Origin: Eretmocerus hayati
Lineage: Eukaryota > Arthropoda > Insecta > Hymenoptera > Aphelinidae
DNA: 64,000 nucleotides
Direction: 5' to 3'
Assembly (NCBI GenBank): GCA_029851415.1
Contig: CM056743.1
Span: 12,702,727-12,766,726, forward strand
The translations under genes and the position numbers were made by a program. The notes below the pieces were generated by a model, which worked only from the letters and a program-made list of their open reading frames with translations, ran no database searches and was not told the DNA's origin. The number at the start of each line of letters is the position of its first letter. Position 1 is the stretch's first letter. This document shows positions 49,380 to 61,347 of the stretch, one piece after another.

Positions 49380-51631
49380 ATCAGTTTTCCCTAAACATTC
49401 CGGAATTTTCGAGGGAATCGACAAAAAAAATGTTGAAACCAAATATTGGATAATTGACCTCGAATTCTGATAGAAGAGGAATTTTATGTCAAAATATAAA
49501 CTACCGGAGATTTTCAATTTCGGTTGTGATCCAGATTCAGTACCCAAAGTGATACATACTCGTGATCAAACACTCGCTCAGGAACTCGTGATCTATATAC
49601 AACTCTATGATGTGGTATTCGTGATTGAGAACGCAATGCGGTGCTCTTGATCGAGACCTCGATGTAATACTTGTGATTATGAAATCCGAGTGGCACTCAC
49701 GATCACATTCAACACTGAATTAGGATCACCACCTTGAGTTCTCGATCGCGAGTACCACATTGAGCTCTGAATTACGAGTATCACATCGAGTTCTGGATCT
49801 TGAATGTCACATTAAGTTCTCGACCCCGAGTGCGGAATTGACTTCTCGATCAAGAAAGCCTTTTTGAGCTGTCGATTGTAAGTGCTAAATTGAGATCTCG
49901 ATCAAGAAAGTCACTTTGAGCTCTCGATCAGCAGTGCCATATTGATTTCTCAATCACAAGAGCGTCTTTTAGATCTCAATCCTGAAAGCCACATTGAGTT
50001 TTCGATGACGAGAGCCACCTTGAGCTCTCGATCAGGCGTGCCACTTTCACTTCCCGATTCTGAGTACCACATTGATTTCTCGGTGACGATAGCCTCTTTT
50101 GATTCTTGATCCCAAGTGCCACATTGAGTTCTCGATCTCGAGAGCCTCTTGGAGCTGTCGATTACAAGGGTTGCATTGAGATGTCGATCACGGGTTCCAC
50201 ATTGAGTCCTGGTTCACAAGTACGACATTGAGTTTTCGATCACGAGTACCACATTGAATTCTAGTTCACAAATACGGCATTGAGTGTTTGATCACGAGTA
50301 CCATGTTGAGTTCTGGTACACGGCCACATTGAATTCTCGATCGCGAGTACCACATTCAATTCTGGATCATGGGCATCACATCGACTTCAGGTTCACGAGA
50401 ACCACATTCAGTTCTTGATCACGATTGCCACTTTGAGCTCTCGATTAGCAAAGCCACTTCCAATTCCCGATCCCGTGTGCCACGTTGTTTTCTTTATCAC
50501 CAACTCCACCTCGAGCTTTCAACCACGAGTGCTACATTGAGTTCTCGATCACGAGAACCTCTTTTGGTTCCCGATCACGACCGCTACTTTGAGCTTCCGA
50601 TCAGCAAGGCCACCTGCAATCCTCGATCTCGAGTGCCACATCGATTCCTCGATCACGAGAGCCACTTTGAGCTCTCGATCAGACGTGCCACTTTCAGTTC
50701 CCGATTCTGAGTACCACATTGATTTCTCGATCACGAGAGCCTCTTTTGATTCTTGATCCTGAGTACCACATTGAGTTCTCGATCTCGAGAGCCTCTTGGA
50801 GCTGTCGATTACAAGTGGTGCATTGAGAACTCGATCACGGGTTCCAACATTGAGTCTTGGTTCACAAGTACGACATTGAGTTTTTGATCACAAGTATCAT
50901 GTTGAGTTCTAGTTCACGGTCACATCGAATCTTCGATCCCAAGTACCACATTGAGTTCTGGTTCACAATTACGACATTGAGTTTACGATCACGAGTACCA
51001 CATTGAGTCCTGGATCACGGGCATCACATCGACTTCAGGTTCACGAGAACCACATTCAGTTCTCGATCACGATTGCCACTTTGAGCTCTCGATTAGCAAA
51101 GTCTCTTCCAGTACCCGATCCCAAGTGCCACGTTGGTTTTTCTATCACGAGGGTCACTTTGAGCTCTCGATCACGAGTGCTACATTGAGTTCTCGATCAC
51201 GAGAGCCTTTTCTGGTTCCCGATCACGACCGCTACTTTAAGCTTCCGATCAGCAGTGCCACCTTAATCCTCGATCCCGAGTGCCAAATCGATTTCTCGAT
51301 CACGAGAGCCACTTTGAGCTCCCGATCCCGAGTACTACATCAAGATCTCGAATACGAGTGCCATCTTGACTTCTCGATAACGAATGTGACATTGAGTTCT
51401 CGATCATGACTACCACATTTTGGTCTCGATCACGAGTACCACATCGAATTTAGGAATGAGTGTCACCCTTGCTATTGGATCAGTACCATAACCGAAAATA
51501 AATATCTCCAAAAGTCCATATCTGGACGTCGAATCCCCTCCCCTCTCAGAATCCAAAGTCAAAAATGCAATATCTAGCCCCCAAATTTTTTTTAATTTTC
51601 TTGAAAATTCGGGCGTGCCCTGAGAGAACTC
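49380..51631. mobile_element. Foldback-like element FB-1 carrying an inverted 26-bp minisatellite
   Basis: Outer ends are weakly inverted (GGAATTTTCGAG on the left; CTTGAAAATTCG...GCCCTGAGAGAA on the right). Next inside come TCTGATAGAAGAGGAATTTTATG and GATCCAGATTCAGTACCCA. Both ends have counterparts in the same order in the element at 60.4 kb. The interior is a 26-bp repeat, unit close to GAGTGCCACATTGAGTTCTCGATCAC with many variants. About seven units run in reverse orientation (49545-49700), then a junction CATTCAACACTGAATTAGG, then several dozen run forward to about 51465. Confidence 0.85.
49545..51465. repeat. 26-bp minisatellite of FB-1
   Basis: Unit length is 26 bp, measured between successive CGATCAC words at 51299 and onward. 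Units vary between CATTGAGTTC, TTTGAGCTC and TTGATTTC forms. Higher-order blocks repeat too: the stretch around 50380-50560 recurs at about 51040-51220 with the same variant order. Confidence 0.9.
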
Positions 51632-51639
51632 ATGCCATT

Positions 51640-52320
51640 ATGTTTACTTCTCAATATCAAACTACACACTATGTTATTTTGCACTGATTATCGTTTGCGG
51701 TTCAGGCAGAAAACTAATCGCTCAGAAACGAGCAACAACCACATAAACTCGGAGTGGAATGTAGTATTTTGATAGGCTGTAAGTTGGAATTGATAAATTG
51801 TGCGCAAACCGAACATTCACGCACAGGCATCCAAAATAAATTCTGAACACATCGCAAGCTCTTGGTGCCACCTGCTAATAATGAGATGGTGGTTGAACGA
51901 GTGGCAATCGATCAAGGAAAAACTACAGGTCGCTGAATCGGAACGAAGGGAACTTTCCTACGAAATCTTATTCTGACGAGGCCAACGGAGGAATCGGCCT
52001 GAAACACACATAATAGTAACAATAGTCGAGTCATCCATAGTTTCATAGTAGATTTAGATCTGTGAAATGTGTTTCTGGTCCCATGATGAGTAATAGAGGC
52101 ACGAATTGGGTCAGCTCCTCATGTGAGACTGAGAGATACTTTTTCACGGTTTTACGTAAATTTTTATCCCTTGCATATTCTACGAAAATACTTTGATCGG
52201 AATGAGTGTCATTGCAACTTAAAGTACTATTCAAGAGCTTCGAAATTCGTCCTCGAAAAGTGTTCTAGGTTGCCTCTGTTCTGAGTAATGACTGTTTTGG
52301 TGGAAAAAGTTTCGTCATGA
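51640..52320. other. Non-coding DNA with a possible distant family B unit
   Basis: 51690-51800 on the minus strand has GAGCGATTAGTTTTCTGCC, TGAACCGCAAACG, AATCAGTGCAAAATAAC, resembling family B word order, much diverged. The rest is unassigned. Confidence 0.35.
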
Positions 52321-52337
52321 CTAAGAGGCCACCGCGA

Positions 52338-52590
52338 ATGACGAAGCCACCGTGGCCACGTAGATGAGGTCCTTCCTTGCCTTCAACGCAGGAGGCTGGA
52401 GTTCGAATCTCGGCCCTAGGGAGGGTAGAGAAGGCTTCTTTTCTACCCTCTCTACTCGGCCAGCACCAATGTGAATTTTTTTATGTGCTTTTCCGTGGTT
52501 TCGATGGTTTGGAATCCAGTTTAAGCTGTAGGTCTCGCAGAATAACCTCGAGAAGAGATTGAAAATGCGTTAGTAAGAAGAAAAAAAACA
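52338..52590 (+). mobile_element. SINE type 1, plus copy
   Basis: Head GAAGCCACCGTGGCCACG, B box GGAGTTCGAATCTCGGCCC, body CACCAATGTGAATTTTTTTA, GGTTTGGAATCC, tail CTCGAGAAGAGATTGAAAATG and an A-rich end near 52585. The most complete copy in the window, about 250 bp. Confidence 0.8.
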
Positions 52591-53784
52591 AAGAGGCCCA
52601 CTAGTCAGGAATCGTGCAGAAATGAGACCCACGGCGATTAAACCGAAATTGTCGGGGTCATCAGATTTTAGGCACTTTTTATCAAATGTTCTTAGTAATG
52701 TGAGATGATTTACGAGTACATTCAGTAGTTTCCATCCGAACCCACCTTTTTTGAAATATAATGTCAGAACTGATTTTGGAAGCGAAATTGGCAATTCATC
52801 GATCACGATGTATTTTATGAGTGTGTTCAAAAAGAAATCAGTTCATTTCCAGAATTGGGCAGGTGGTTTTTTATTTGAAGTGGACTCACAGTTCTGAAGT
52901 TATTTCAAAAGAGATATCACAATTCGTTTCAGATGACAGCATCTTGAAATTAAACTATTTGGCCACGCCCATTCTAGTAGATATTTAGTTTTGGCAAAAG
53001 TTCGACATTGTGGGACATAGATGATGATCGAGCTTCATTGAGTTATGCGGCGCTTGAATCAGGTCAATTCTATACACGCCTAAAAAAAAAATCCAAGAGA
53101 GAAATCTCGAACTTTTTAAAGCTTGTGTTCACCATCAAAGTGGTTCACAATGAATGGATCATCAGATAAGTAGAGGTCCTCCCATCATCGTGGCTCTATA
53201 ACCCTACACATAAACTCCTGTCGAGTCACACCAGGGGTTTTTATCACGAAAGTAAATCATTCTTGGGTGTCCATGGGAAGATTTTAGTTTCGATTTTCAT
53301 GATGCAAGGGGAAGTCAGGAAACTTCTAAAATGTCCTAATTCAAGTTTGGGAAATTCTCATAGACTATAGGATTATATCGAACTCCGTTATCGCCTGACT
53401 GATCGTATGCGCTATGTGGTTACGCAATGAATCTTCTCATCGATCTCTCACGGAGCGTCAAAGCTGTGTGGATAAGATAGGCGGAGTATGAGACAGAACT
53501 TGAAGAATTCAGGGTTTCATCGAAAGCGGGGAGGATCGATAGGCTGCCCCGTCAACTCGAATCAGGCCTTTGCGTTCGGATCTTTCTGATTTTGTGTGAA
53601 TGAAAAGGATGGTAGTGATGCGTAAGTTGGCTCCTGATTTCTTTCTAGCAGCATTTGTATGTCATACAAATGTCCCAAGGTTGAAAAATGGACTCAAATT
53701 ACTTGGGCTAGAAAGTCGATGAAGTATGATCATGCGTTTAGAAAAATTGATCTCATTTTAATTGCGCAAAGTACTGTCAGTGAG
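52591..53784. other. AT-rich non-coding DNA
   Basis: Nothing recognised. Confidence 0.45.
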
Positions 53785-54502
53785 TACACTGTAAAAAAAT
53801 TTTTGGTAAAAACCGTAACCATTGGTTGCAATTTTAACAACAACAACGGGTTTTGACCGAAAATCAACCAGCGACAGCCATCTGACTGCCTACCAAGTTT
53901 AACCACCGGTTGAAACCACATCGACGAATATGGGGATGAGTAGGGGACCATGAGATGGATATGTGGTGGTCCTAGGGTAACATTATTGGGTCAAAAACAA
54001 GTTGTTTAATGTTCTTTCATGAACAAGTAGTAATAAACATCGGTGGTGGTCCCGCGACTCTCTTCAGTCAAAAATTCAGGTTAAGCAGCATTCCAGAGGT
54101 GGTCGTATTCGGATTGATGACTTTCCATCCGGGTCGGCAAAGCTCAATTTGCGTACACGGGTGATGTTCAACTATTCGGATACGAACACTGCAGAAATGT
54201 TGTTTTAACTGGATTTTCGGCCAAAAAGGCTGTCAGCGCCACCACCGTTGTTTATTCTTATTTTTTGACGAAATATTCTGACGAATCTTGTTTTTTGACC
54301 GAGAAATTGCGCCCAGAATCCATCACTATTCAATCTCATGGCCGCCGTATTCATGCCCGTAATAAAAGAGTGGGTGAACTTTGTACGCAATCAGCGGTTG
54401 AATCGGTTAGTCAATCAGCAGTTAAATTTCAACCACCTATCTGACTTTTCGACCAGGTGATTAATAACTTCGGTTGCAAGTCAAACAATTTTTTACAGTG
54501 TA
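53785..54502. mobile_element. CACTGTAAA-ended TA-flanked element, copy 1 (714 bp)
   Basis: TA at 53785-53786 and 54501-54502. Both ends read inward CACTGTAAAAAA(A/T)TT. The interior holds many copies of a GGTTGAAA / TTTCAACC or GGTTG-CAA word in both directions. No transposase frame. Confidence 0.8.
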
Positions 54503-54879
54503 ACGTTCTCAGTTGATTACGTGGATCTCATCATTAAGAATAATATCTGATAATCAGTACATTTTGTGAGCGCGCCAATCATTTCTCGCACTCCAAACTT
54601 TAGTAAAATAACCACTTTGGTATCACGTCGAACGAATCTGATCGCAACAAAATGATAGATTTGGACAAATTTACGGCCAAAAATAAACTAGATCCTAAGT
54701 CACATTCCCTGTTACATTAAAAAAATAATAAAATAATCATACCATCAAAAAATTAAAGGAAATTCTGATCAACAAAACCGCGCTAGGTCTACATGTACTT
54801 TTGTGACGTCGATAGAGATTGCAAGGCACAGAAGATAGAATTGCACTTCATCCCAGGCTTGAAAGAAAAAAAAAAAAAA
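54503..54879. other. AT-rich non-coding DNA
   Basis: Ends in an A run at about 54865-54881. Nothing else. Confidence 0.45.
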
Positions 54880-55450
54880 AATTCAACCATCACCGTGTAG
54901 GCGGATAAGGGGTGCTGTTGCACGAACGCGACGCGAGTTTAGAGGTACGAAGAAGTATAAGACACGGGCTGGTGCATCCTCGAGTACCTTTATCCACCGC
55001 CACCGCGCGAAAAGTACGCGACAACGCAAGGTGTATGAGTACATCCTCGTCTATATATGTACAGTATATGATGCTTACCACCCCCCAAGAGAGAGCGTGA
55101 TGTCTAGTCGCGTCGACATCAGCTTTCTCTATATATGACTATATATGAGAGGTGCATCCATCCTACCCTCTCGTATTCTATATACAGGGGTCGTTGATCC
55201 GCCTAGGACAACGACCTTGCCTCTGATGTGTGGTTGCCAGCCACCCATCAGCCACCCACGCGTCGTGGTCGTCGTCGTCCCCTTCAGAGCATACAATATA
55301 ATAGAGTCCCTAGACGGCTTATGACTGAGCCTCCTAATGTACATATATGCAATGCATGCGTATCTGTTACCTGTGCTATGTACACGAAAGTGCATTTGGA
55401 CAACCCCGATTTTATTGGCCAGATCCAAGGCTCTATTTCTCAATACATAG
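54880..55450. promoter_or_regulatory. CpG-rich island
   Basis: CGAACGCGACGCGAG, CCACCGCCACCGCGCG, CGTCGTGGTCGTCGTCG and TATATATGAC boxes. No coding signature; both strands have composition-driven open frames. Confidence 0.25.
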
Positions 55451-55821
55451 TATGAATCGATTTAAGGACTTTTTCCACCGAGTGGGACCCCTAGAAGAGT
55501 GAAAAATTGTATTTACAAACTGATAAGGAATGTGAGGCACTATCTGATATTTGTCAGCCAGACCCAGATCATTAATGAGTTATGCTTTTGGCGCGTATTC
55601 CGATGAAATTTCATTCACATCTGGAAGGTTGGAACTTCCTTCCAGAGACGAGAGCCTGAGATAAGAATTCATATTTTGACGTGCTCTCTAGCTCGAATCA
55701 CCCTTCCAATTTTTCTTGACAAATTTTGCTTGATGTTGTATCGGAAACAAATCATTTTTCATCATTCTAACCTAAAAAAGCCGCATTCAAATGCGGTTTT
55801 AGGGTTCTCATGATGAAAAAT

Positions 55822-55940
55822 CATTATTGCCCTGTGCTCGCAGGCCCATTTCGGGCGCGGAGGACTTATTTCCTTCGCTTCGCTCGGGAAATAAACTGTC
55901 CTAGCACCCGAACTGGGCGTACGCGTCCAGGGCAATAATG
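55822..55940. repeat. 119-bp hairpin
   Basis: CATTATTGCCCTG at 55822 pairs with its complement ending at 55940. The stem continues through GCCCATTTCGGGCGC, AGGAC and TTATTTCC to a loop of TTCGCTTCGCTC. Isolated; no family partner recognised. Confidence 0.8.
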
Positions 55941-57084
55941 TACTATTCTTAAAACCTATCATTCGCGGTAGTCAAAATGCCTGTTCTTCAGAATATTTAA
56001 ACTATATTCTCTCAAATTGGTTTCCACTATCCTGAAAGTAAACCTCGGTGAAGCTACTCATTGGAAAAGTGAGTTTATGGGCGATTTCTGAGTCAAATTC
56101 AGTCTTAAACTTCCAGACCATTGGAAAACATTCATTCTAATTTTCAGATGGTGGATTTTGAAGGTTAATGACTCTTTTCACTCGGATTTTCACATGCCAT
56201 TCTGCATAGGATTTCACTAGATTTGAATGAGTTCAGCATGGTGTGCCGAAATTCGGTAAGTTGGGATGAGTTGGAGTGTAACTCTATCTTATGTTAATAG
56301 CTAAAGGGTGAATTCAATGCTGTAAGATTTGCCAACAGAATGGACTTTGCTTTCCAATAATTCGACATATATATCTAACAAAAAGTACAACAAGCCTCTG
56401 GACAAAGCAGTGGAGAATGCTATGATTCAAAAATTACCTCTAAAGTCACTTGAAATGATATTAGGAAATATAAACCTGTTTGAAGATTTAGCTGGGTTTT
56501 TTGGCTTCATAATGATTAGGAACTCAAAATTTTTGGCACACTCCAAGTCTAAATACTCGCAATGTTCGGGATAAGCTCGATTTCGAATGATTTGCAACAA
56601 TTTTATATGGGATTGTGTATTTTTGGGTAATACCAAGAATTTATGTTCGGATGCGAATCAACTCATGAAAACGATACATTTTAGAGGAAAGAGGTGAATA
56701 AACTAAAATTGATCATATCTCTAATTTTGTCAGATTTCCATCATTTCACCTCTAGAGTTCAGTATTTTCACATCCTTCATTTGTTGGTGGACCCATTCAT
56801 TTCAAATAAAATGGGAAATAAGCGAAGATTATACGATCACTCTTACGTCAACAAGTCGTATGAATAGTTCAAGTTGGTACTGCAGTGTGAGCTTGAACCA
56901 TGGATTATTCTACCATAAAATAAGAGTAAATAGTTGTCATATGGACAGAAACAATGAATACGATTAAAAGGCAAAATAATTCGGGCAAGATTTGTGAAGG
57001 GTCAAACTTGCCTAAGACGCAACAAGCTAATAGCAAATAATTTTGTGAATGATGATTTGGAGTAAAAAAGTTTCGTTTTGAGAC
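55941..57084. other. AT-rich non-coding DNA
   Basis: Nothing recognised. Confidence 0.45.
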
Positions 57085-57473
57085 TACACTGTAAAGATAT
57101 GCCGTGGTTGAGTCGATATTTTAATCCCGCGGTTGAATTTATGCCTCAAACCACGGGGATTGAAATTTGGTTGCATTAATATTTCAACCAGATGGATGAA
57201 ATCCAGCTCCGTGTTTGATTGCCAAAAAAAGATGACAACTAACAAGTTGCGCGATCTTGTGTGATGAGACGTCTGAAATTACTGGGCGAAGATAACAATT
57301 TTTGTCACTTGATGCCATTGATTAAACTTCATCCATGTTGGTTAAATTTTGACCATGTTAGTTGAGATCATAATCGTGACAATCATGTGGTTGAGTTTCA
57401 ACCCCAGTAGTTGATTATTCAACCACTCTAGTTAAAAATTTTGATTGAAATTCTTAAAATTCTGTAAAGTGTA
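57085..57473. mobile_element. CACTGTAAA-ended TA-flanked element, copy 2 (385 bp)
   Basis: TA at 57085-57086 and 57472-57473. Ends CACTGTAAAGA and CACTTTACAGA read inward. The interior again has repeated GTGGTTGAG, TTTCAACC and TTCAACCAC words, as in copy 1. Confidence 0.75.
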
Positions 57474-57769
57474 GGCTTATACCCGAACTCTGAAGTATTA
57501 TTAGTTATCTGTTTCCCGTTGGTATCGACAAGGATAATCAATTTTTAAACCATTCCATGTACTAGCCTCACAATACAACTTCAATAATTTTGCAGAGCTG
57601 GTTACCATTTTTACTTCAAAATTGTTAAAAAATTACCAGTTGCTCAGTTATTCATCAAGCCAGCAGGTCTTTTTCGACAAGTTTAAAAAGTGTAGTTGTA
57701 AAGTGCGAGCATCAGGTTTTTGTGGCTAAGGAAATAAAATATCGAGTAGAAAATGCGAATAATACTATG
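57474..57769. other. AT-rich non-coding DNA
   Basis: Nothing recognised. Confidence 0.4.
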
Positions 57770-58830
57770 GGCACACTGAGAGTGCTATATTTGCGGTGAC
57801 GATGGGGCGGAGGACTGTTTCAGTATTTTGCCTTGTTCTATACTCGGCTTTCGCTCCCCCTGATATGCCTCAAACTATACTACTCCCTCATCCACGTGAA
57901 TATAACAGTGAGGGCCAGGACTCTCTTGCATGTTCACCATCAGCAAGAGAAAGGCCAAGCTTACACATAGCTAACAGTCTGCGGTAAAAGAGAGCTATAT
58001 GGGATTTCAAGAGGGTGGCGATGGGCCGATCGGCAAAAAGAGCTCACAATCGCTATACTATACAGCATGCATACGTGGCATCAGTATTAGCGCTGGCGAA
58101 AAGGGAGCTCGGTTCAGGGGATCGACTCGACCCTCATCCGTTTATATATTGCGACATAGAACCACGGCTACATACAAGTGAAGCAAACCTATTATACTAC
58201 CCGTATTCGATCTTTTTTTTCCCCGATATTCTGCAAGTTCTGATGTGCGCAAACCCTTCGAAGCATGAATTATTTAATTCATAGTGTAGTGTATGAACAG
58301 TTACCGATTTATCGATCGACGATGTCTGAGGACGATTTAATTTATTTTTTGGACAATAAATTATTAGACAATCCAAACTCGGTGAACATTTTTATTGAAA
58401 AAATGATGCAAAGCTACAGGTATACACTGAATGTACATAAATTTTTTGGATCAAGTTTGAATCAATAGTTGGACCATAGAAGATCGCTTAAGACCGAACG
58501 TGAGATCGGTTGAACGGAGGGTTTGTTCGTTCACCATTGCACTGCGAAACTCACATACATGTACACCAATACAAGCATATACATCGGCACTCAAGCAGAA
58601 CACACAAAACGCCCGCTCCCTCTTCATCCCACCCACCACCGAGCGGTTGTTCTTCCTCGCTTATATATTTTGCCGACCAGAGAGCAGAAATATACAGTCA
58701 CTGCTCCCTCCCGGTCTCGCTCTTCCCCTTGTAGTGACCAAGGCCAAAGCAAATCGGCCACGAGACGCCTCACGGCCTCACCGTTCGCCCCGTGTAGCCC
58801 CTACATATTACGATTGAAATGCTACACTTG
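57770..58830. promoter_or_regulatory. Long GC-richer island
   Basis: Two GC-richer blocks (57790-58160 and 58500-58820) are separated by AT-rich DNA. Several overlapping frames are open on the plus strand, but none shows a domain or coding-like conservation that I can recognise. Confidence 0.25.
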
Positions 58831-59639
58831 TCACTGTGAACGAGCCAATAATACAGAATTTATTTTGTAGAACAGCTAAGAGGGTAATTATCCTTAATGA
58901 GGGTGAAATTCAAAATTTTATTTGACTGCACTAGATTGCGAGGGATTATGCAAAAATTAAAAATTTCCATGTAGCTCGCCTGTTAGATCAGGGAATTCTA
59001 CCCCAAGGTAAAATAAAGAATAAATAAACGAATGACCGAAATATTTGGCGCCAACTATGAGGGGATTTTTTTTCGTATTCCTGCATTTTTGAATCGGTCA
59101 TTGGTGGTCGAAGTTTTGGTCCAAGTTATAATTCGATTCATAGTCCGATTTTAAGAAAGATCGAACGGAAATAGGAATACTTTTCAGCTCATAAACATAA
59201 TCAGGGATAACATTTTAACCTCAGGTTCTCATTATATCTACAGCATTCGAACAGAGCTCAATCATAGAGTTATGATTTGTAAATTGGAAAAAAAATCGGA
59301 TTCACCCTATTGATATTGAACAGTGATTGTTTGTGTGACCACCTTAGCAATTAATTCGTGACTATCTGTTGATGACTTGCAAATTCTGAGTTAATCTACG
59401 CGATTTACGGCTCAGGATCAAATTCATAGTCTCTTGATCATTGCAGGTCACGCCGAGAACCTTTGACGATCGTCCAAGTTTTACCTGAAGATGTCCGTTC
59501 CCATATCTCGATTCCTCTCGAATCGCCCCTTGGCGCTGGGATGGCCTCCCTCTTTTGCCATGGTGTATGGATCTCTGGCCTTCCCTTGTAGAGTTGTGGT
59601 ATACCAGAGTTAAAGAAGCCACGATACGAAGATAGGGGC
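58831..59639. other. Non-coding DNA, unassigned
   Basis: AT-rich, except that 59450-59640 is of more even composition. Nothing recognised. Confidence 0.4.
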
Positions 59640-59960
59640 CGCATCACCGAGAACATCAGAGAAGGAAAGGGCCCTCGCGGGAGAACCGGTATTATCGCCC
59701 GCGCGCTATGGCTCTGTGGCTGATGCTTTCCTCAGACCCCCGAGTACATTTTTTTTCCTTTTCTATATACCTCTTGACTCGACTCGCGAAGCCAATCTCA
59801 TCCACGTATAGAGGGTACAAATACAAACTCAAGCGACGATACCAGGGAGGGTGCGCCGCCGCCGCAATGGCTTTTTACGAGCTAAAGGGGCCTGTTCTGA
59901 CGTCACTCCCCGCGCGATCCCTCTCAATTCTCGACAAAGCGTGATATGGCTTGTAGTTCA
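59640..59960. promoter_or_regulatory. CpG-rich island
   Basis: CCCTCGCGGGAGAACCGG, CCCGCGCGCTATGG and GTGCGCCGCCGCCGC. No coding signature. Confidence 0.2.
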
Positions 59961-60445
59961 GCGGGTACGATTTCAAAACTATCTACAAACGAATTCCTCA
60001 CAAAATATTCTGAGGTGGCCACCGATCTTCTTGGTGACATCGACCCTCGTTCAGTCAACTGAGGGTAACATTTTGTAGCTGCAGCTAATGATAGTGGTGC
60101 ATTTTTAAAAATCGTAGGTTGTCCTTTTGTGGTCCAAAATCAACGATATTCGTTCGATACAGGAAGATTTTTTTTAATGATTTCAGATGTAAGCCATGTG
60201 ATCATAAGGATTGAGATTCCAAAATTCGAAAAAGGGGTACAGAGATGACTTATTTTATTCAAATTCAAATGCCTTGAAACGGTGACGCTGTAACGTCAAA
60301 AGTTGTGGCCTTTGAGCGAAAAAGATGAACAGGAAATGTGTTTTACTGATTACACAGGCCAACAAAAGAAAATTACCCTTTGTTAACAACCGGACATATA
60401 CATCCTTACGACAAATTGTGTGCTAAATCCGGAAATTACAGCAGT
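59961..60445. other. AT-rich non-coding DNA
   Basis: Nothing recognised. Confidence 0.4.
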
Positions 60446-61347
60446 CCTCCCCCGACACCCCTAAATCTTCGAAAAAATTGAGAAAAATCCTTTTTTTAGC
60501 CAAATATCCTAAGTTTGATCTTGGATTCAGATAGAGGAGGAAATTTTACGCTCACTTTAAAACATTTCAGAATCTTTGTTCAAGGTGGTGATCCTGATCC
60601 AGTACTCAGGGTGGCGGTCGTGATCGAAGACTCAAAGTAGCACACGTGATCGAGAACACAAAGTGGCACTTGTGATCGAAAATTCAAAGTGACACTCGGG
60701 ATCGAGAACTCAAACGGGCACTCGTGATCGAGAACTCAAAATGCCATTCGTGATTGAGAACTCAGGGTGGCATTCGTGATCACATTGAACAATGGGTCAG
60801 AATCATCGTCCTGAGTCCTCCATCATGAGTACCACTCCTAGTTCTCGATCACGAGTGCCACTTCGAGTCCTCGATCACGAGAGCCACTTTGGGTTTTCGA
60901 TCAAGAGTTTCACTTTGAGTTCCTAATCACGAGTTTGAGTTCTCAATCACAAGTTCCATACTGAGTTGTCGGTTACGATTGCCACTTTGAGTTCTCGATC
61001 ACGACTGCTACTTTGAGTTCTCGATCACAAGTGATACTTTAAGTTCCTGATCACGAGTACCTTTTTGGGTTCACAACCGCCTCATTGAGTTCTCGGTCAC
61101 GAATACCACATCGTTTCCTTGATCACGAGTGACTCACTGTGTTCTCGACCACAAGTACAACATTGAGTTCTCGATCACGAATGCCACTTTGAACTCTCGA
61201 TCCCGAGTATTACCCGGATTATCACCCTGATGTCTGGATTAGGATTACCACCCTTAATAAAGATTATTCGAAGTCAAAATTTTGATATTTAGCTTTGAAA
61301 AATTGTTTCTTCGAATTCTTCGAAAATTTAGGGATGCCTGAGAGAAA
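60446..61347. mobile_element. Foldback-like element FB-2, short relative of FB-1
   Basis: Inverted ends: CACCCCTAAATCTTCGAA on the left and TTCGAAAATTTAGGGATGCC on the right. It shares with FB-1, in order, AGATAGAGGAGGAAATTTTACG, TCCTGATCCAGTACTCAGGG, reverse 26-bp units (60612-60780), a junction CACATTGAACAATGGG, forward units to about 61210, then ATTACCACCC and TGCCTGAGAGAAACT. About 900 bp against about 2250 for FB-1; the difference is the forward array. Confidence 0.85.

Noticed and set aside
50369..51409. Open frames of 60-113 codons over the 26-bp array
   Set aside because: They are open only because 3 x 26 bp is a multiple of three and the unit lacks stops in some frames. The peptide simply repeats with the array.
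49545..51465. CRISPR-like array
   Set aside because: The units are contiguous and variable with no unique spacers, and the DNA is eukaryotic.
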